Assembly: GCA_965243635.1 (NCBI GenBank)
Contig: OZ251574.1
Location: 4,216,001 to 4,280,000 of the forward strand
Direction of reading: 5' to 3'
Source of the DNA: Rs1 sp000416275
Lineage (GTDB): Bacteria > Pseudomonadota > Gammaproteobacteria > Pseudomonadales > Balneatricaceae
Length of the DNA stretch: 64,000 bases
Below the pieces are notes generated by a model. That model was not told the DNA's origin. It was given only the letters and a program-made list of their open reading frames with translations, and searched no databases. Position numbers and translations under genes: made by a program. This document shows, one piece after another, positions 45,956 through 54,303 of the stretch. Position 1 is the stretch's first letter; every line of letters begins with the position of its first letter.

Positions 45956-46843
45956 ATGTATATTGGTCGATTCGCCCCATCCCCAACGGGGCACTTACAC
46001 TTTGGCTCACTACTCGCGGCATTAGCTAGTTACCTAGATGCGAAGAGCAACCAAGGTCTGTGGCGTTTAAGAATAGACGATTTAGACCCTCCAAGAGAAC
46101 TCCCTGGCGCTGCTAACAGCATTATCGACATCCTCATCGCCTACGGTCTTGAATGGGACAAAGAGGTGGTCTACCAGAGCCACAACCACTCAGATTATCA
46201 TAAAGCACTATTACAACTACAACAGATCCAACTTGCCTACCCCTGCAACTGCTCACGAAAACAAATTACTCTACGTACCAACAATCACCTTTATGACAGG
46301 CACTGCCTGACCAATCCTACCGATATTGTTCTTGATAACCCAGCGGCTACCGTCTGGCGTTTCAACACACAAAACAACAGCGTGAACTGGCAAGATGGCA
46401 TTCAGGGAGAGCAGCACATTAACGGCGAACAGCTAGCCGATTTTATTCTGCAAAGAAAAGACCAGTTATGGGCTTACCAACTAGCGGTCTCTGTTGACGA
46501 TCAGCAAATGGGTATCACCCATATTATCAGAGGTAACGACCTACTAGGAGAAACCGCCAATCAACTACTGCTAATCAGCGTCCTTAACTATCAAAGCATA
46601 GAGTTTTCGCACATTCCCATTCTATCCAATCTAAAAGGGCAGAAACTCAGCAAACAAAACTTGGCGAGCCCGTTAACCGCCAAAACAGTCAGTCAAGACT
46701 TGTTTCTTGCCTTGACTTTTCTAGGGCAAAATCCCAACAAACAATTAATTAACGCTAATAAACATGACATTTTACACGAGGCGGTATTAAACTGGGATAG
46801 AAATACCGTACCACAAATATACAGCAACCATTACTTAGGATAA
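45956..46843 (+). CDS. gluQ: Glutamyl-Q tRNA(Asp) synthetase GluQ
   Basis: GluQ is a truncated glutamyl-tRNA synthetase that attaches glutamate to the queuosine base of tRNA-Asp. The 295-residue protein has only the catalytic part, with the HIGH-like HFGSL and the GRFAPSPTGHLHFGS opening. It has a zinc site with CNCSRKQ and a later Cys, and a KMSKS-like KGQKLSKQN near residue 230; no anticodon-binding domain exists. The start is ATG 45956, with no obvious ribosome site because the dksA-gluQ hairpin lies directly upstream. QueG, acting earlier in queuosine synthesis, is also in this window. Confidence 0.93.
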   Translation: MYIGRFAPSPTGHLHFGSLLAALASYLDAKSNQGLWRLRIDDLDPPRELPGAANSIIDILIAYGLEWDKEVVYQSHNHSDYHKALLQLQQIQLAYPCNCSRKQITLRTNNHLYDRHCLTNPTDIVLDNPAATVWRFNTQNNSVNWQDGIQGEQHINGEQLADFILQRKDQLWAYQLAVSVDDQQMGITHIIRGNDLLGETANQLLLISVLNYQSIEFSHIPILSNLKGQKLSKQNLASPLTAKTVSQDLFLALTFLGQNPNKQLINANKHDILHEAVLNWDRNTVPQIYSNHYLG

Positions 46844-46853
46844 ATATAGAGAC

Positions 46854-47024
46854 ATGCAACTTCACAGAGTGCTGCTGTTATTGCTCATTGCCTACTGGTT
46901 ATTCTTTCCGGCAATGATTGAGTGGTGGTTTTTGCTAAATTTTGCTCCTCAAAACACTTTTATCTGCTGGCTATTACTCGTTATCCTCAGCTTTTTTGTC
47001 AATTTGCAACGTAAAACTCTATAA
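46854..47024 (+). CDS. cbrX: CbrX-like small membrane protein upstream of CbrA
   Basis: A 56-residue protein that I translated directly from the sequence. It begins MQLHRVLLLLL and ends QRKTL, with two hydrophobic segments (about 6-20 and 38-50) separated by an aromatic stretch IEWWFLL. It starts 10 bp after gluQ. Its stop codon overlaps the cbrA start as TAATG. Pseudomonas putida has a small gene, cbrX, in this place that couples translation to cbrA. The assignment rests on position, size, membrane character and the overlap; sequence homology was not tested. Confidence 0.65.
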   Translation: MQLHRVLLLLLIAYWLFFPAMIEWWFLLNFAPQNTFICWLLLVILSFFVNLQRKTL

Positions 47025-49957
47025 TGCTCACTCTAACGCAACTGCTAACAATTGGTTCCGGTTACTTATTTCTAATTTTCGGGATCGCCTCTCTCGCAGA
47101 AAAACAGATCATCCCTCGAAAACTCACCCAGCACAGAGCTGTGTATGTACTATCCCTTGGAGTATTTGCCAGTACTTGGGCACTCCTCGGCTCATTCGAT
47201 TTTATTCATCAGTCAGGATTAGTTTTCCTAGCGACTTTTTTGGGCGCAAGCGCCGCTTTTCTACTAGCCCCAGTAGTACTTATCCCCATTTTTAATATCA
47301 CCAACCGACACCAACTTAGCTCTCTAGCTGACCTATTCGCATTTAGGTTTCGCAGCGGCGCCGTGGGCACCATCACATCGCTATTATTATTATTTGCCAG
47401 CCTGCCGCTAATTTCGATCCAAATACAAGCGGTGAGCGACTCTGTTCACATTCTCTACAAAAACAGCTCAGACAGCAAAATAGCAATAATATTCTGTATT
47501 TCAATCGCTATATTTGCCATATTATTCGGCACTAGAAGACCATCACTGCGCGCCAGAAACAGTGGCTTAGTCGCGGCTATAGCGACCGGCGCATTAATTA
47601 AACTGCTTATTTTTGTCGGCTTTGCAATATACCTGTATATAGAAGTATTAGGTGGATACAACGCAACTCAGCAATGGCTAGGTGAAACCGCCAACGCTGC
47701 GGCTCTGTTAGAAAGAAAACCAGAAAGTGATAGCTGGAGAACACTATTACTAGCATTCTTTACTTCTGTTATTCTAATGCCTCATATGTTCCACCTACTC
47801 TTCAACGAAAACCAATCAGTGGATAATCTACACACCGCATCCTGGGGAATGCCATTATATTTATTTTTCCTGGCAGCTGCTGTGCCTATCATCTCATGGG
47901 CGGCGCTTAAACTAGCGATTAGCGGTGACCCTTCTTTTACACTGCTTTATATTAGCAAATCACTAGACTCACAATGGCTAATGGCCGCCTCGTTTATCGC
48001 CGTATTATCAGCCGCGAGCGGGGTGATTATTGTAGCGGTTTTGTCGATTGCCTCTATGCTGCAAAATCATATTATACTGCCACTTATCTCGATCCCTAAT
48101 AACGCACATTTTTATAACTGGCTACTCTGGGTTAGAAGAATACTAATCATACTAGTGTTTGTAATCAGCTACTCCTTCTACCAAAATTATGGCGCGGGAA
48201 AGCAGCTACAACTTTTAGGACTCAGCGCGTTCGTCGCCTTTTTACAATTTCTTCCGGGACTGATGGTGACTCTTTTTTGGTCGCGCGCCAACAAACTTGG
48301 CTTCATTGCCGGCTTGTGTATTGGCATTTTCACTTGGTTTGTTACCACTTTCTATCCAGTGGTGATCTCCCATAGCATCTTGTTGAGCGATTTGGATATC
48401 GGCCAGTTCAGCTGGCAATCGACCGCAATATTATCCCTGATATTAAATGTCACCGCGCTGATTGTAGTTTCTTTGCTAACCCAGGCCTCAGATGATGAAT
48501 TACAAGCCGCTCAAGCTTGCCTTTACAATGCTTTTGAACAGCCAAGCAACTTATCTTTCTCCGCATTTAACAGCGAAGATATTATTAAGCTGCTCACCCC
48601 AAAATTAGGTGCGCAAGCCGCGGACAGAGAGTTGCAAAAAGCACTATCCAACCTCTCTTTAAACTCCGGCCCTTTAAAACCCTTTGATTTATTACGTTTA
48701 AGGAGTTTGTTAGAGCATAATTTATCAGCACTGATAGGGCCGGTAAAAGCGGCATCGCTACTTGAGCCGCTGACCACTAAAAACGGCACCGGAAATTTCC
48801 GAACACCGAATATATTAATGCTTGAAGACCAGTTAGAAAACTACCAAGAACGCCTCAGCGGGCTGGCATCTGAGCTGGATAATTTGAGGCGCCATCACCG
48901 AACAACGCTGCAAAAATTACCGCTTGGCGTCTGCACTATAGACAGAGAGCACCAAGTAATTTTTTGGAACCTCCAAATGGAACTTCTTACTCAGTGTCAT
49001 GCAGATGACACTTTGGGAAAACCACTGCAAGAACTCCCCCAGCCCTGGGGCAAGCTTTTAGAACAATTTGCGACCTCGCCGGACAACCATGCGACAGACC
49101 TAACACTCGAGTTCAACGACCGTACACACTGGCTAAACCTGCACAAAAATCAACTCAGCGACGGGGAGGATTATTCACTGGTGATTTTATTAGAAGACAA
49201 TAGTGAACAGCGCATTTTAGAAGACAAGCTTGCACATACAGCCAGACTCGCATCAATTGGTCGCTTCTCAGCAGGCGTAGCCCATGAAATTGGCAATCCA
49301 GTTACCGGCATTGCCTGCCTTGCCCAAAACCTTAGCTTCGAGACCAATGATCCTAATGTTTTAGAAACAGGCGACCAAATACTAATTCAAACTAAGCGGA
49401 TTAGTCGAATTGTCAAATCTTTAATGCGTTTTGCCCACACAGGTCAAGCTTCGAGCGATACTGAGCACTTGCCTATTGACTTACAATCAATCATAGATGA
49501 GGCTATTCATTTAGTGGCACTTGACAGCCGAGGAAAACAGCAAGTATTTCATTGTGACATACCCAAAAACACCCTACTAATGGGCGACACACAACAATTA
49601 ATACAAGTGTTTATTAATTTGTTAAATAATGCTTGCGATGCATCCCCAGTAAAGGGCAAAATTACGGTAAGCTGTCGGACCCACTCAGAGATAATCACTA
49701 TTAAAATAACAGATGAAGGTACAGGAATTGAACAGCAATTAATAGATAGATTATTCGAACCTTTCTTCACCACTAAAGACCCAGGTGAAGGCACAGGCTT
49801 AGGCCTGCCATTAGTTCATAACATCCTCACTGAACATTATGGTAGTATTGAAATCATTAGCCCAGCCAATAAAAATCAGAAAAATGGCACACAGGTGATC
49901 ATCACCTTACCCGGGCTCCCGAGCGCTGCCACCGGCAGTTCTCATAACGGAGATTAG
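47024..49957 (+). CDS. cbrA: Sensor histidine kinase CbrA with transporter-like module
   Basis: CbrA, with CbrB, controls carbon/nitrogen balance and carbon catabolite repression in pseudomonads. The 977-residue protein starts with about 12-13 membrane segments (residues 5-495) resembling the SLC5 sodium/solute symporter fold. A STAC-like linker, a PAS-like domain (about 625-730), the HisKA domain with phospho-acceptor His754 in AGVAHEIGNP, and an HATPase with LLNNACDASP, DEGTG and GEGTGLGLPL follow. All kinase boxes are intact. Translation is probably coupled to cbrX, and cbrB follows by 8 bp. Confidence 0.93.
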   Translation: MLTLTQLLTIGSGYLFLIFGIASLAEKQIIPRKLTQHRAVYVLSLGVFASTWALLGSFDFIHQSGLVFLATFLGASAAFLLAPVVLIPIFNITNRHQLSSLADLFAFRFRSGAVGTITSLLLLFASLPLISIQIQAVSDSVHILYKNSSDSKIAIIFCISIAIFAILFGTRRPSLRARNSGLVAAIATGALIKLLIFVGFAIYLYIEVLGGYNATQQWLGETANAAALLERKPESDSWRTLLLAFFTSVILMPHMFHLLFNENQSVDNLHTASWGMPLYLFFLAAAVPIISWAALKLAISGDPSFTLLYISKSLDSQWLMAASFIAVLSAASGVIIVAVLSIASMLQNHIILPLISIPNNAHFYNWLLWVRRILIILVFVISYSFYQNYGAGKQLQLLGLSAFVAFLQFLPGLMVTLFWSRANKLGFIAGLCIGIFTWFVTTFYPVVISHSILLSDLDIGQFSWQSTAILSLILNVTALIVVSLLTQASDDELQAAQACLYNAFEQPSNLSFSAFNSEDIIKLLTPKLGAQAADRELQKALSNLSLNSGPLKPFDLLRLRSLLEHNLSALIGPVKAASLLEPLTTKNGTGNFRTPNILMLEDQLENYQERLSGLASELDNLRRHHRTTLQKLPLGVCTIDREHQVIFWNLQMELLTQCHADDTLGKPLQELPQPWGKLLEQFATSPDNHATDLTLEFNDRTHWLNLHKNQLSDGEDYSLVILLEDNSEQRILEDKLAHTARLASIGRFSAGVAHEIGNPVTGIACLAQNLSFETNDPNVLETGDQILIQTKRISRIVKSLMRFAHTGQASSDTEHLPIDLQSIIDEAIHLVALDSRGKQQVFHCDIPKNTLLMGDTQQLIQVFINLLNNACDASPVKGKITVSCRTHSEIITIKITDEGTGIEQQLIDRLFEPFFTTKDPGEGTGLGLPLVHNILTEHYGSIEIISPANKNQKNGTQVIITLPGLPSAATGSSHNGD

Positions 49958-49965
49958 GTAGATAT

Positions 49966-51363
49966 ATGAGCCATATTCTGATTGTTGAAGACGAGCAAGT
50001 CATACGGTTTGCTTTAAAACGTTTTTTGTTAAATAGTCACTTTACAGTTGACGACTGTGGTTCAGTTGATGAAGCGACCAGCCTGTATAACTTATCTGAG
50101 TACGATTTAATTATTAGCGACCTTAGATTACCAGGCGCTCCTGGGACTGACCTTATCGAGAAAGCTCAGACCACACCAGTTCTTATCATGACCAGCTATG
50201 CCAGTATGAAGTCTGCTGTTGAAGTTATGAAATTAGGGGCGACAGATTATATAGCCAAGCCCTTCGATCACGACAACATGCTGCAAACCATCCGGCAAAT
50301 CACTGATAACAGCGCCACTGTTAAAGAACTCCCCTTAGCGAGCAAACAAAAAATTCTCGATCAAGCCACCCCAGTAAAAAACCATTTCATTGGCAAAAGT
50401 GGGGTAATGCTAGATCTATACAAGAGAATTGATAAAGTATCCAAAACTGATACTACAGTTTTAATTCTAGGTGAGTCAGGTACAGGTAAAGAATTAGCCG
50501 CTCGAGCAATCCACGAACAAAGCACCCGTCAATCCGCCCCAATGATATCGGTCAACTGCGCGGCAATCCCTGAAAACTTAATCGAGTCAGAATTATTTGG
50601 CCATGAAAAAGGCTCTTTTACTGGCGCCACCAGCCAAAAAATAGGATTAATAGAAGCGGCAAATGGCGGCACCCTCTTTCTTGACGAAATAGGAGAGCTA
50701 CCACTAGAAGCTCAAGCGAGATTATTAAGATTTTTACAGGAAAGCGAAATTCGACGGGTCGGTTCTATCGAGTACAAAAAGGTTGATGTTCGCCTGGTAG
50801 CTGCAACACATAGAAACCTGAAAAAGCTCTCTCGCGAAGGCCTGTTCAGAGAAGACTTATACTACCGACTCTACGTGATGGATATCTGTATGCCACCACT
50901 GCGAGAGAGACGAGAAGATATTTTATCTCTAGCCAGTACTTTTCTTGAGCGCGCCTGCAAGCGCTTGAGATGTGAGCCTGCTTTTTTTAGCGAAGAGGCG
51001 ATACGAACACTTAATATCTACAGCTGGCCTGGTAATGTAAGAGAGCTAGAAAACGCCATAGAGAGAGCGATGATCCTCTGTGAAACAGGTTGTATAACAA
51101 CCGACTTACTGGGTTTAGATGTAGAAAACAACAATCTCAACGAGGCTGTAATAAACTATATTGAAAGAAGAATAAAACCCGTTCAGAAAGAATCCAATCC
51201 ACAATCGGGAGGACTATCTCTCAACGATTACTTCCAGCGATTTGTATTAGAGCATCAACACAACCTCAACGAAACTGAACTGGCGAAAAAACTAGGCGTA
51301 AGCAGAAAATGCCTTTGGGAAAAAAGACAAAAACTTGGCATTCCCCGCAAAATCAAAGCATAA
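49966..51363 (+). CDS. cbrB: Sigma-54-dependent response regulator CbrB
   Basis: CbrB activates sigma-54 promoters, notably that of the CrcZ RNA in Pseudomonas. The 465-residue NtrC-type protein has a receiver with phospho-acceptor Asp52 in SDLRLPG. Its AAA+ domain has GESGTGKE, LFLDEIGELP and the sigma-54 contact loop as GSFTGA (Ser in place of the usual Ala, a known tolerated variant). A C-terminal Fis-type helix-turn-helix reads ELAKKLGVSRKCLWEKRQ. It is in an operon with cbrA. A hairpin and CbrB-like half-sites follow. Confidence 0.94.
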   Translation: MSHILIVEDEQVIRFALKRFLLNSHFTVDDCGSVDEATSLYNLSEYDLIISDLRLPGAPGTDLIEKAQTTPVLIMTSYASMKSAVEVMKLGATDYIAKPFDHDNMLQTIRQITDNSATVKELPLASKQKILDQATPVKNHFIGKSGVMLDLYKRIDKVSKTDTTVLILGESGTGKELAARAIHEQSTRQSAPMISVNCAAIPENLIESELFGHEKGSFTGATSQKIGLIEAANGGTLFLDEIGELPLEAQARLLRFLQESEIRRVGSIEYKKVDVRLVAATHRNLKKLSREGLFREDLYYRLYVMDICMPPLRERREDILSLASTFLERACKRLRCEPAFFSEEAIRTLNIYSWPGNVRELENAIERAMILCETGCITTDLLGLDVENNNLNEAVINYIERRIKPVQKESNPQSGGLSLNDYFQRFVLEHQHNLNETELAKKLGVSRKCLWEKRQKLGIPRKIKA

Positions 51364-51373
51364 TTACAGCAAG

Positions 51374-51397
51374 GATCTGCAGTCAACACTGTAGATC
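51374..51397 (+). terminator. Hairpin after cbrB
   Basis: A 10-bp stem (GATCTGCAGT with ACTGTAGATC, one G-T pair, 4-nt loop) begins 10 bp after the cbrB stop. There is no T-run, so termination would be partial or factor-dependent. It would help separate cbrB transcripts from the downstream RNA locus. Confidence 0.4.
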
Positions 51398-51463
51398 AGC
51401 TAATCATCAATATATTATCGCTAGCTACTGCAAATAAGCCACCCACGATCTAGAAAAGCCATG

Positions 51464-51534
51464 TGTTACCTTAAACTGTTACTTAACCACACCAGCGCTA
51501 CAAAAAGTAACACTACCTGCCATAACAGGTAACA
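51464..51534 (+). promoter_or_regulatory. Candidate CbrB binding half-sites
   Basis: Two TGTTAC half-sites (51464-51469, 51477-51482) and two GTAACA half-sites (51507-51512, 51529-51534) lie 53-124 bp upstream of the sigma-54 element. CbrB sites reported upstream of Pseudomonas crcZ use TGTTAC and GTAACA in palindromic arrangement. Spacings here are 24 bp between the inner pair. Occupancy is inferred, not shown. Confidence 0.65.
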
Positions 51535-51586
51535 CTCGCTATTGAAAAATAACAATGAATCTCGAAATTTCAATAGGTTAGATATT

Positions 51587-51602
51587 TGGCACACTACCTG
51601 CT
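51587..51602 (+). promoter_or_regulatory. Sigma-54 promoter (-24/-12)
   Basis: TGGCACACTACCTGCT matches TGGCAC-N5-TTGCW with a single change at the first T of the -12 box; the GG and GC are exactly 10 bp apart. Transcription should start near 51613. It lies in the same orientation as cbrB and pcnB. Confidence 0.75.
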
Positions 51603-51612
51603 ATTAATAAAT

Positions 51613-51804
51613 TATAAAAATAAAAATTCTATGTAAAATCTACCAATAAAAATAAAAATCAGATTGCATACAGACACTTAACAATAAAAACAAATATTTA
51701 GACAGATAAACAATTACTTTCCAAACAACACATAAAATAAAAATAATATATTAGTTGTTGTACCAACAACCTCAAAAAACCTATCTATTACCCTTTTTAT
51801 TTTT
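51613..51804 (+). ncRNA. Candidate CrcZ-like Hfq-sequestering small RNA
   Basis: Directly downstream of the sigma-54 element and not coding. It contains four A-rich clusters that read as consecutive ARN triplets: four at 51616-51627, five at 51645-51659, five at 51680-51694 and four at 51736-51747. ARN repeats are what the Hfq distal face binds, and CrcZ works by titrating Hfq/Crc through such motifs. A 7-bp hairpin GTTGTTG-TAC-CAACAAC lies at 51754-51770. The 5' end is inferred from the promoter. The 3' end is uncertain: I placed it at a T-rich run, and read-through into pcnB is possible. Confidence 0.6.
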
Positions 51805-51933
51805 CAATTAGCCTCACTATTCGCAAGTTGAAACCTATCACTTTATCAACCTTATCAAATTACTCTTATGCTTAGCCATTATCAGTGCTATTATGCACAG
51901 CCAAAATCACTTATTTAATTATATAGACATAAA

Positions 51934-53784
51934 ATGCCAAGTTTTTTTAAAAATATTAAAAAGTTGTTCTCTAAGCCGGCTTCGAAATTTCAACCTAAGC
52001 CCATTTCGACAACAACTAAAAAAATCTCTTCTCAACATTCGACAGAACGCGCTGCTAAAACCAGTTCGTTTATGGATGCTGCTCGAGCTCAGAAAATCAA
52101 TGCCACTATTATTGCAGAGTCGACTCACCATATTACTTTTAGAGATATAGACAATAATGCCGTCAAAATAGTTAAAGATTTACAGCGTGCTAATTATGAG
52201 TCATATCTTGTCGGAGGTTGCGTTAGAGATTTGCTATTGAACAAACGCCCTAAAGATTTTGACGTGACAACCGGGGCTCATCCAGAACAAGCGCACAAGG
52301 TGTTTAATCGATCCAGACTCATTGGACGCCGCTTTAAGTTGTTGCACGTCAGATTTGGCAGAGACCTAATTGAAGTCGCGACCTTCAGAGCCTCACATAG
52401 CGAACAAGCAGAAAAAAATCACGCTAAGCAAGCCGATACCGGCATGATATTACGTGACAATGTTTACGGCACTATTGAACAAGACGCTATGCGCCGCGAT
52501 TTTACTATCAACGCACTTTACTATGATATAAACAACCGAAGTATTTATGATTTCACCAATGGCTACCAAGACATAGCCGATGGAAAAATTCGTATGATCG
52601 GTGATCCTAGCGAACGCTATAGAGAAGACCCAGTAAGAATGTTACGGGCAATTCGCTTCGCCGCTAAATTGGGCTTTAGTATTGAAGACAGCACCGCTAA
52701 ACCTATTAAAGAACTGGCTCCAATGCTCTTTGATATTGCACCAGCTCGCCTGTTTGATGAAGTTTTAAAGCTATTGCAATCTGGTCATGGCAACGACTCA
52801 TTAATTCTACTACGTGAATATCGATTATTAGAAACCATATTGCCACAAACTGCCGTGACACTCGATCAAGACATAGAAAACGCAAATACATTAATCGCTA
52901 ATGCATTAACCAATACCGACAGAAGACTAAAACAGCGAAAGAGCGTTAGCCCAGGGTTTCTTTTTGCGGTCCTTTTATGGCCAGCGGTATTAAATAAGCT
53001 CAACGAATTACTCGCTAAAAAACGAATTCCCCCTTTAACCGCACTCAATGAAGCGGCTTCAAAAGTAATCTCAGAGCAAGTTAAACGCACTTCAATACCT
53101 AAGCGTTTTTCAATCAATATTAGGGAAATTTGGGAATTACAATTTCGCTTAATTCGTCAGCCAAGTGCCAAAGCATATCAATTAGTGGAACACCCCCGTT
53201 TTAGAGCAGCTTATGACCTATTAGTTTTAAGAGAAAATAGCGGCGAAGATTTAGATAATATGGGCACTTGGTGGACAGAGTTCCAATCGGCTTCAGCAGA
53301 AGATAGAGAAATTCTGATCAACACCAAGAATCAAAGAAAATCCAAACCAAAAAAGAGAAAGGCAGTCGTTAAACACAGCTCCGAAAAAGCAGTATTTGAA
53401 AAATTTGACGTTGTTGAACAAGTTAAAGCAACCAGTAAGGTGCGCGGTAAAACATCAAATAAAAAACCTGCTCCACAAAAAACCGTTGGTGATACGCCCA
53501 TTATTACGCAACCTATTATTAAGGCAGCTATCATTAACGAAGCTCTACAACCAAGTTCTGAACAACAACTGATAGCTGATCTAACAAGTACTGAGGCTCA
53601 AATTAAAACTCAACACCAAGTACCTGTAAAGCCCAGTGTAACTGAAGTAACGGCGATCACTATAGATTCCCCAGCCTCTCTTGAGAAAACAAATTCGCTA
53701 GTGATAGCCTCTTCCGCTATCGCTAAATCTACCCAGAAAAAAAGCCGGCGCAGTCGTGCAAAAAATGACCCCAGAAACAAATAG
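51934..53784 (+). CDS. pcnB: Poly(A) polymerase I PcnB with long basic C-terminal tail
   Basis: PcnB adds 3' poly(A) tails that promote RNA decay. The 616-residue protein has a basic Ser/Lys-rich N-terminus, the nucleotidyltransferase signature GGCVRDLLL (residues 94-102) with the catalytic DFD pair (108-110), and the RRDFTINAL and RIRMIGDP-type region that follows. From about residue 462 an extra tail of some 150 residues, rich in Lys, Arg, Thr and Gln, ends in KKSRRSRAKNDPRNK. Typical family members are nearer 460-500 residues. It follows the candidate Hfq-binding RNA; folK overlaps its end. Confidence 0.93.
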   Translation: MPSFFKNIKKLFSKPASKFQPKPISTTTKKISSQHSTERAAKTSSFMDAARAQKINATIIAESTHHITFRDIDNNAVKIVKDLQRANYESYLVGGCVRDLLLNKRPKDFDVTTGAHPEQAHKVFNRSRLIGRRFKLLHVRFGRDLIEVATFRASHSEQAEKNHAKQADTGMILRDNVYGTIEQDAMRRDFTINALYYDINNRSIYDFTNGYQDIADGKIRMIGDPSERYREDPVRMLRAIRFAAKLGFSIEDSTAKPIKELAPMLFDIAPARLFDEVLKLLQSGHGNDSLILLREYRLLETILPQTAVTLDQDIENANTLIANALTNTDRRLKQRKSVSPGFLFAVLLWPAVLNKLNELLAKKRIPPLTALNEAASKVISEQVKRTSIPKRFSINIREIWELQFRLIRQPSAKAYQLVEHPRFRAAYDLLVLRENSGEDLDNMGTWWTEFQSASAEDREILINTKNQRKSKPKKRKAVVKHSSEKAVFEKFDVVEQVKATSKVRGKTSNKKPAPQKTVGDTPIITQPIIKAAIINEALQPSSEQQLIADLTSTEAQIKTQHQVPVKPSVTEVTAITIDSPASLEKTNSLVIASSAIAKSTQKKSRRSRAKNDPRNK

Positions 53785-54262
53785 ACACTTACGACAATGC
53801 TACGTTGGAATTGGCAGTAATTTAGACAATCCGCTCCAGCATGTAAATATTGCAATCAATCAATTAAAGCAGCTCAAAGACACTACTTGGGTAGGGGTAT
53901 CCTCACTATATCGCTCCGCTCCAGTAGGCCCTGCTGGGCAAGATGATTACATTAATGCGGTGGCCTCATTTCATACAAACCTCGAGCCTGAGATACTGCT
54001 AGATAAACTGCAGCAACTTGAAGACGCCCATCAAAGAGTTCGCATCGAGCACTGGGGAGCAAGAACCTTAGATTTAGATATATTGTTAATAGACAACATC
54101 TGCATTAACACCTCTCGATTAACGGTTCCTCACCCCTATCTTCATTTAAGGAATTTTGTTTTAATCCCTCTTATAGAACTCGCCGGTGACATATTAATCA
54201 ATGACACCAAAATATCAAAGCTAATCACAAACTGCCCTTCAGGTAGCTTAGACAAACTTTAA
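53765..54262 (+). CDS. folK: 2-amino-4-hydroxy-6-hydroxymethyldihydropteridine pyrophosphokinase FolK
   Basis: FolK (HPPK) transfers pyrophosphate from ATP to 6-hydroxymethyl-dihydropterin in folate synthesis. The 165-residue protein has the YVGIGSNLDNP start, APVGPAGQDDYINAVA, and the metal-binding DLDILLID. HPYLHLRNFVLIPL near the end is diagnostic. I start at ATG 53765; a GTG at 53756 is also in frame. Either way it overlaps pcnB by 20-29 bp, the usual pcnB-folK arrangement. Confidence 0.93.
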   Translation: MTPETNRHLRQCYVGIGSNLDNPLQHVNIAINQLKQLKDTTWVGVSSLYRSAPVGPAGQDDYINAVASFHTNLEPEILLDKLQQLEDAHQRVRIEHWGARTLDLDILLIDNICINTSRLTVPHPYLHLRNFVLIPLIELAGDILINDTKISKLITNCPSGSLDKL

Positions 54263-54303
54263 TCACGTCATAATGACTTTTTAATGCATGAAAGGACCAC
54301 CCA

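Larger units (their letters stand above)
51364..51933. other. 570-bp cbrB-pcnB intergenic region
   Basis: No protein-coding gene is seen. From left to right it holds the post-cbrB hairpin, four CbrB-like half-sites, the sigma-54 promoter, the candidate RNA and about 130 bp of A/T-rich sequence leading to pcnB. In Pseudomonas the equivalent gap encodes CrcZ. Confidence 0.75.
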
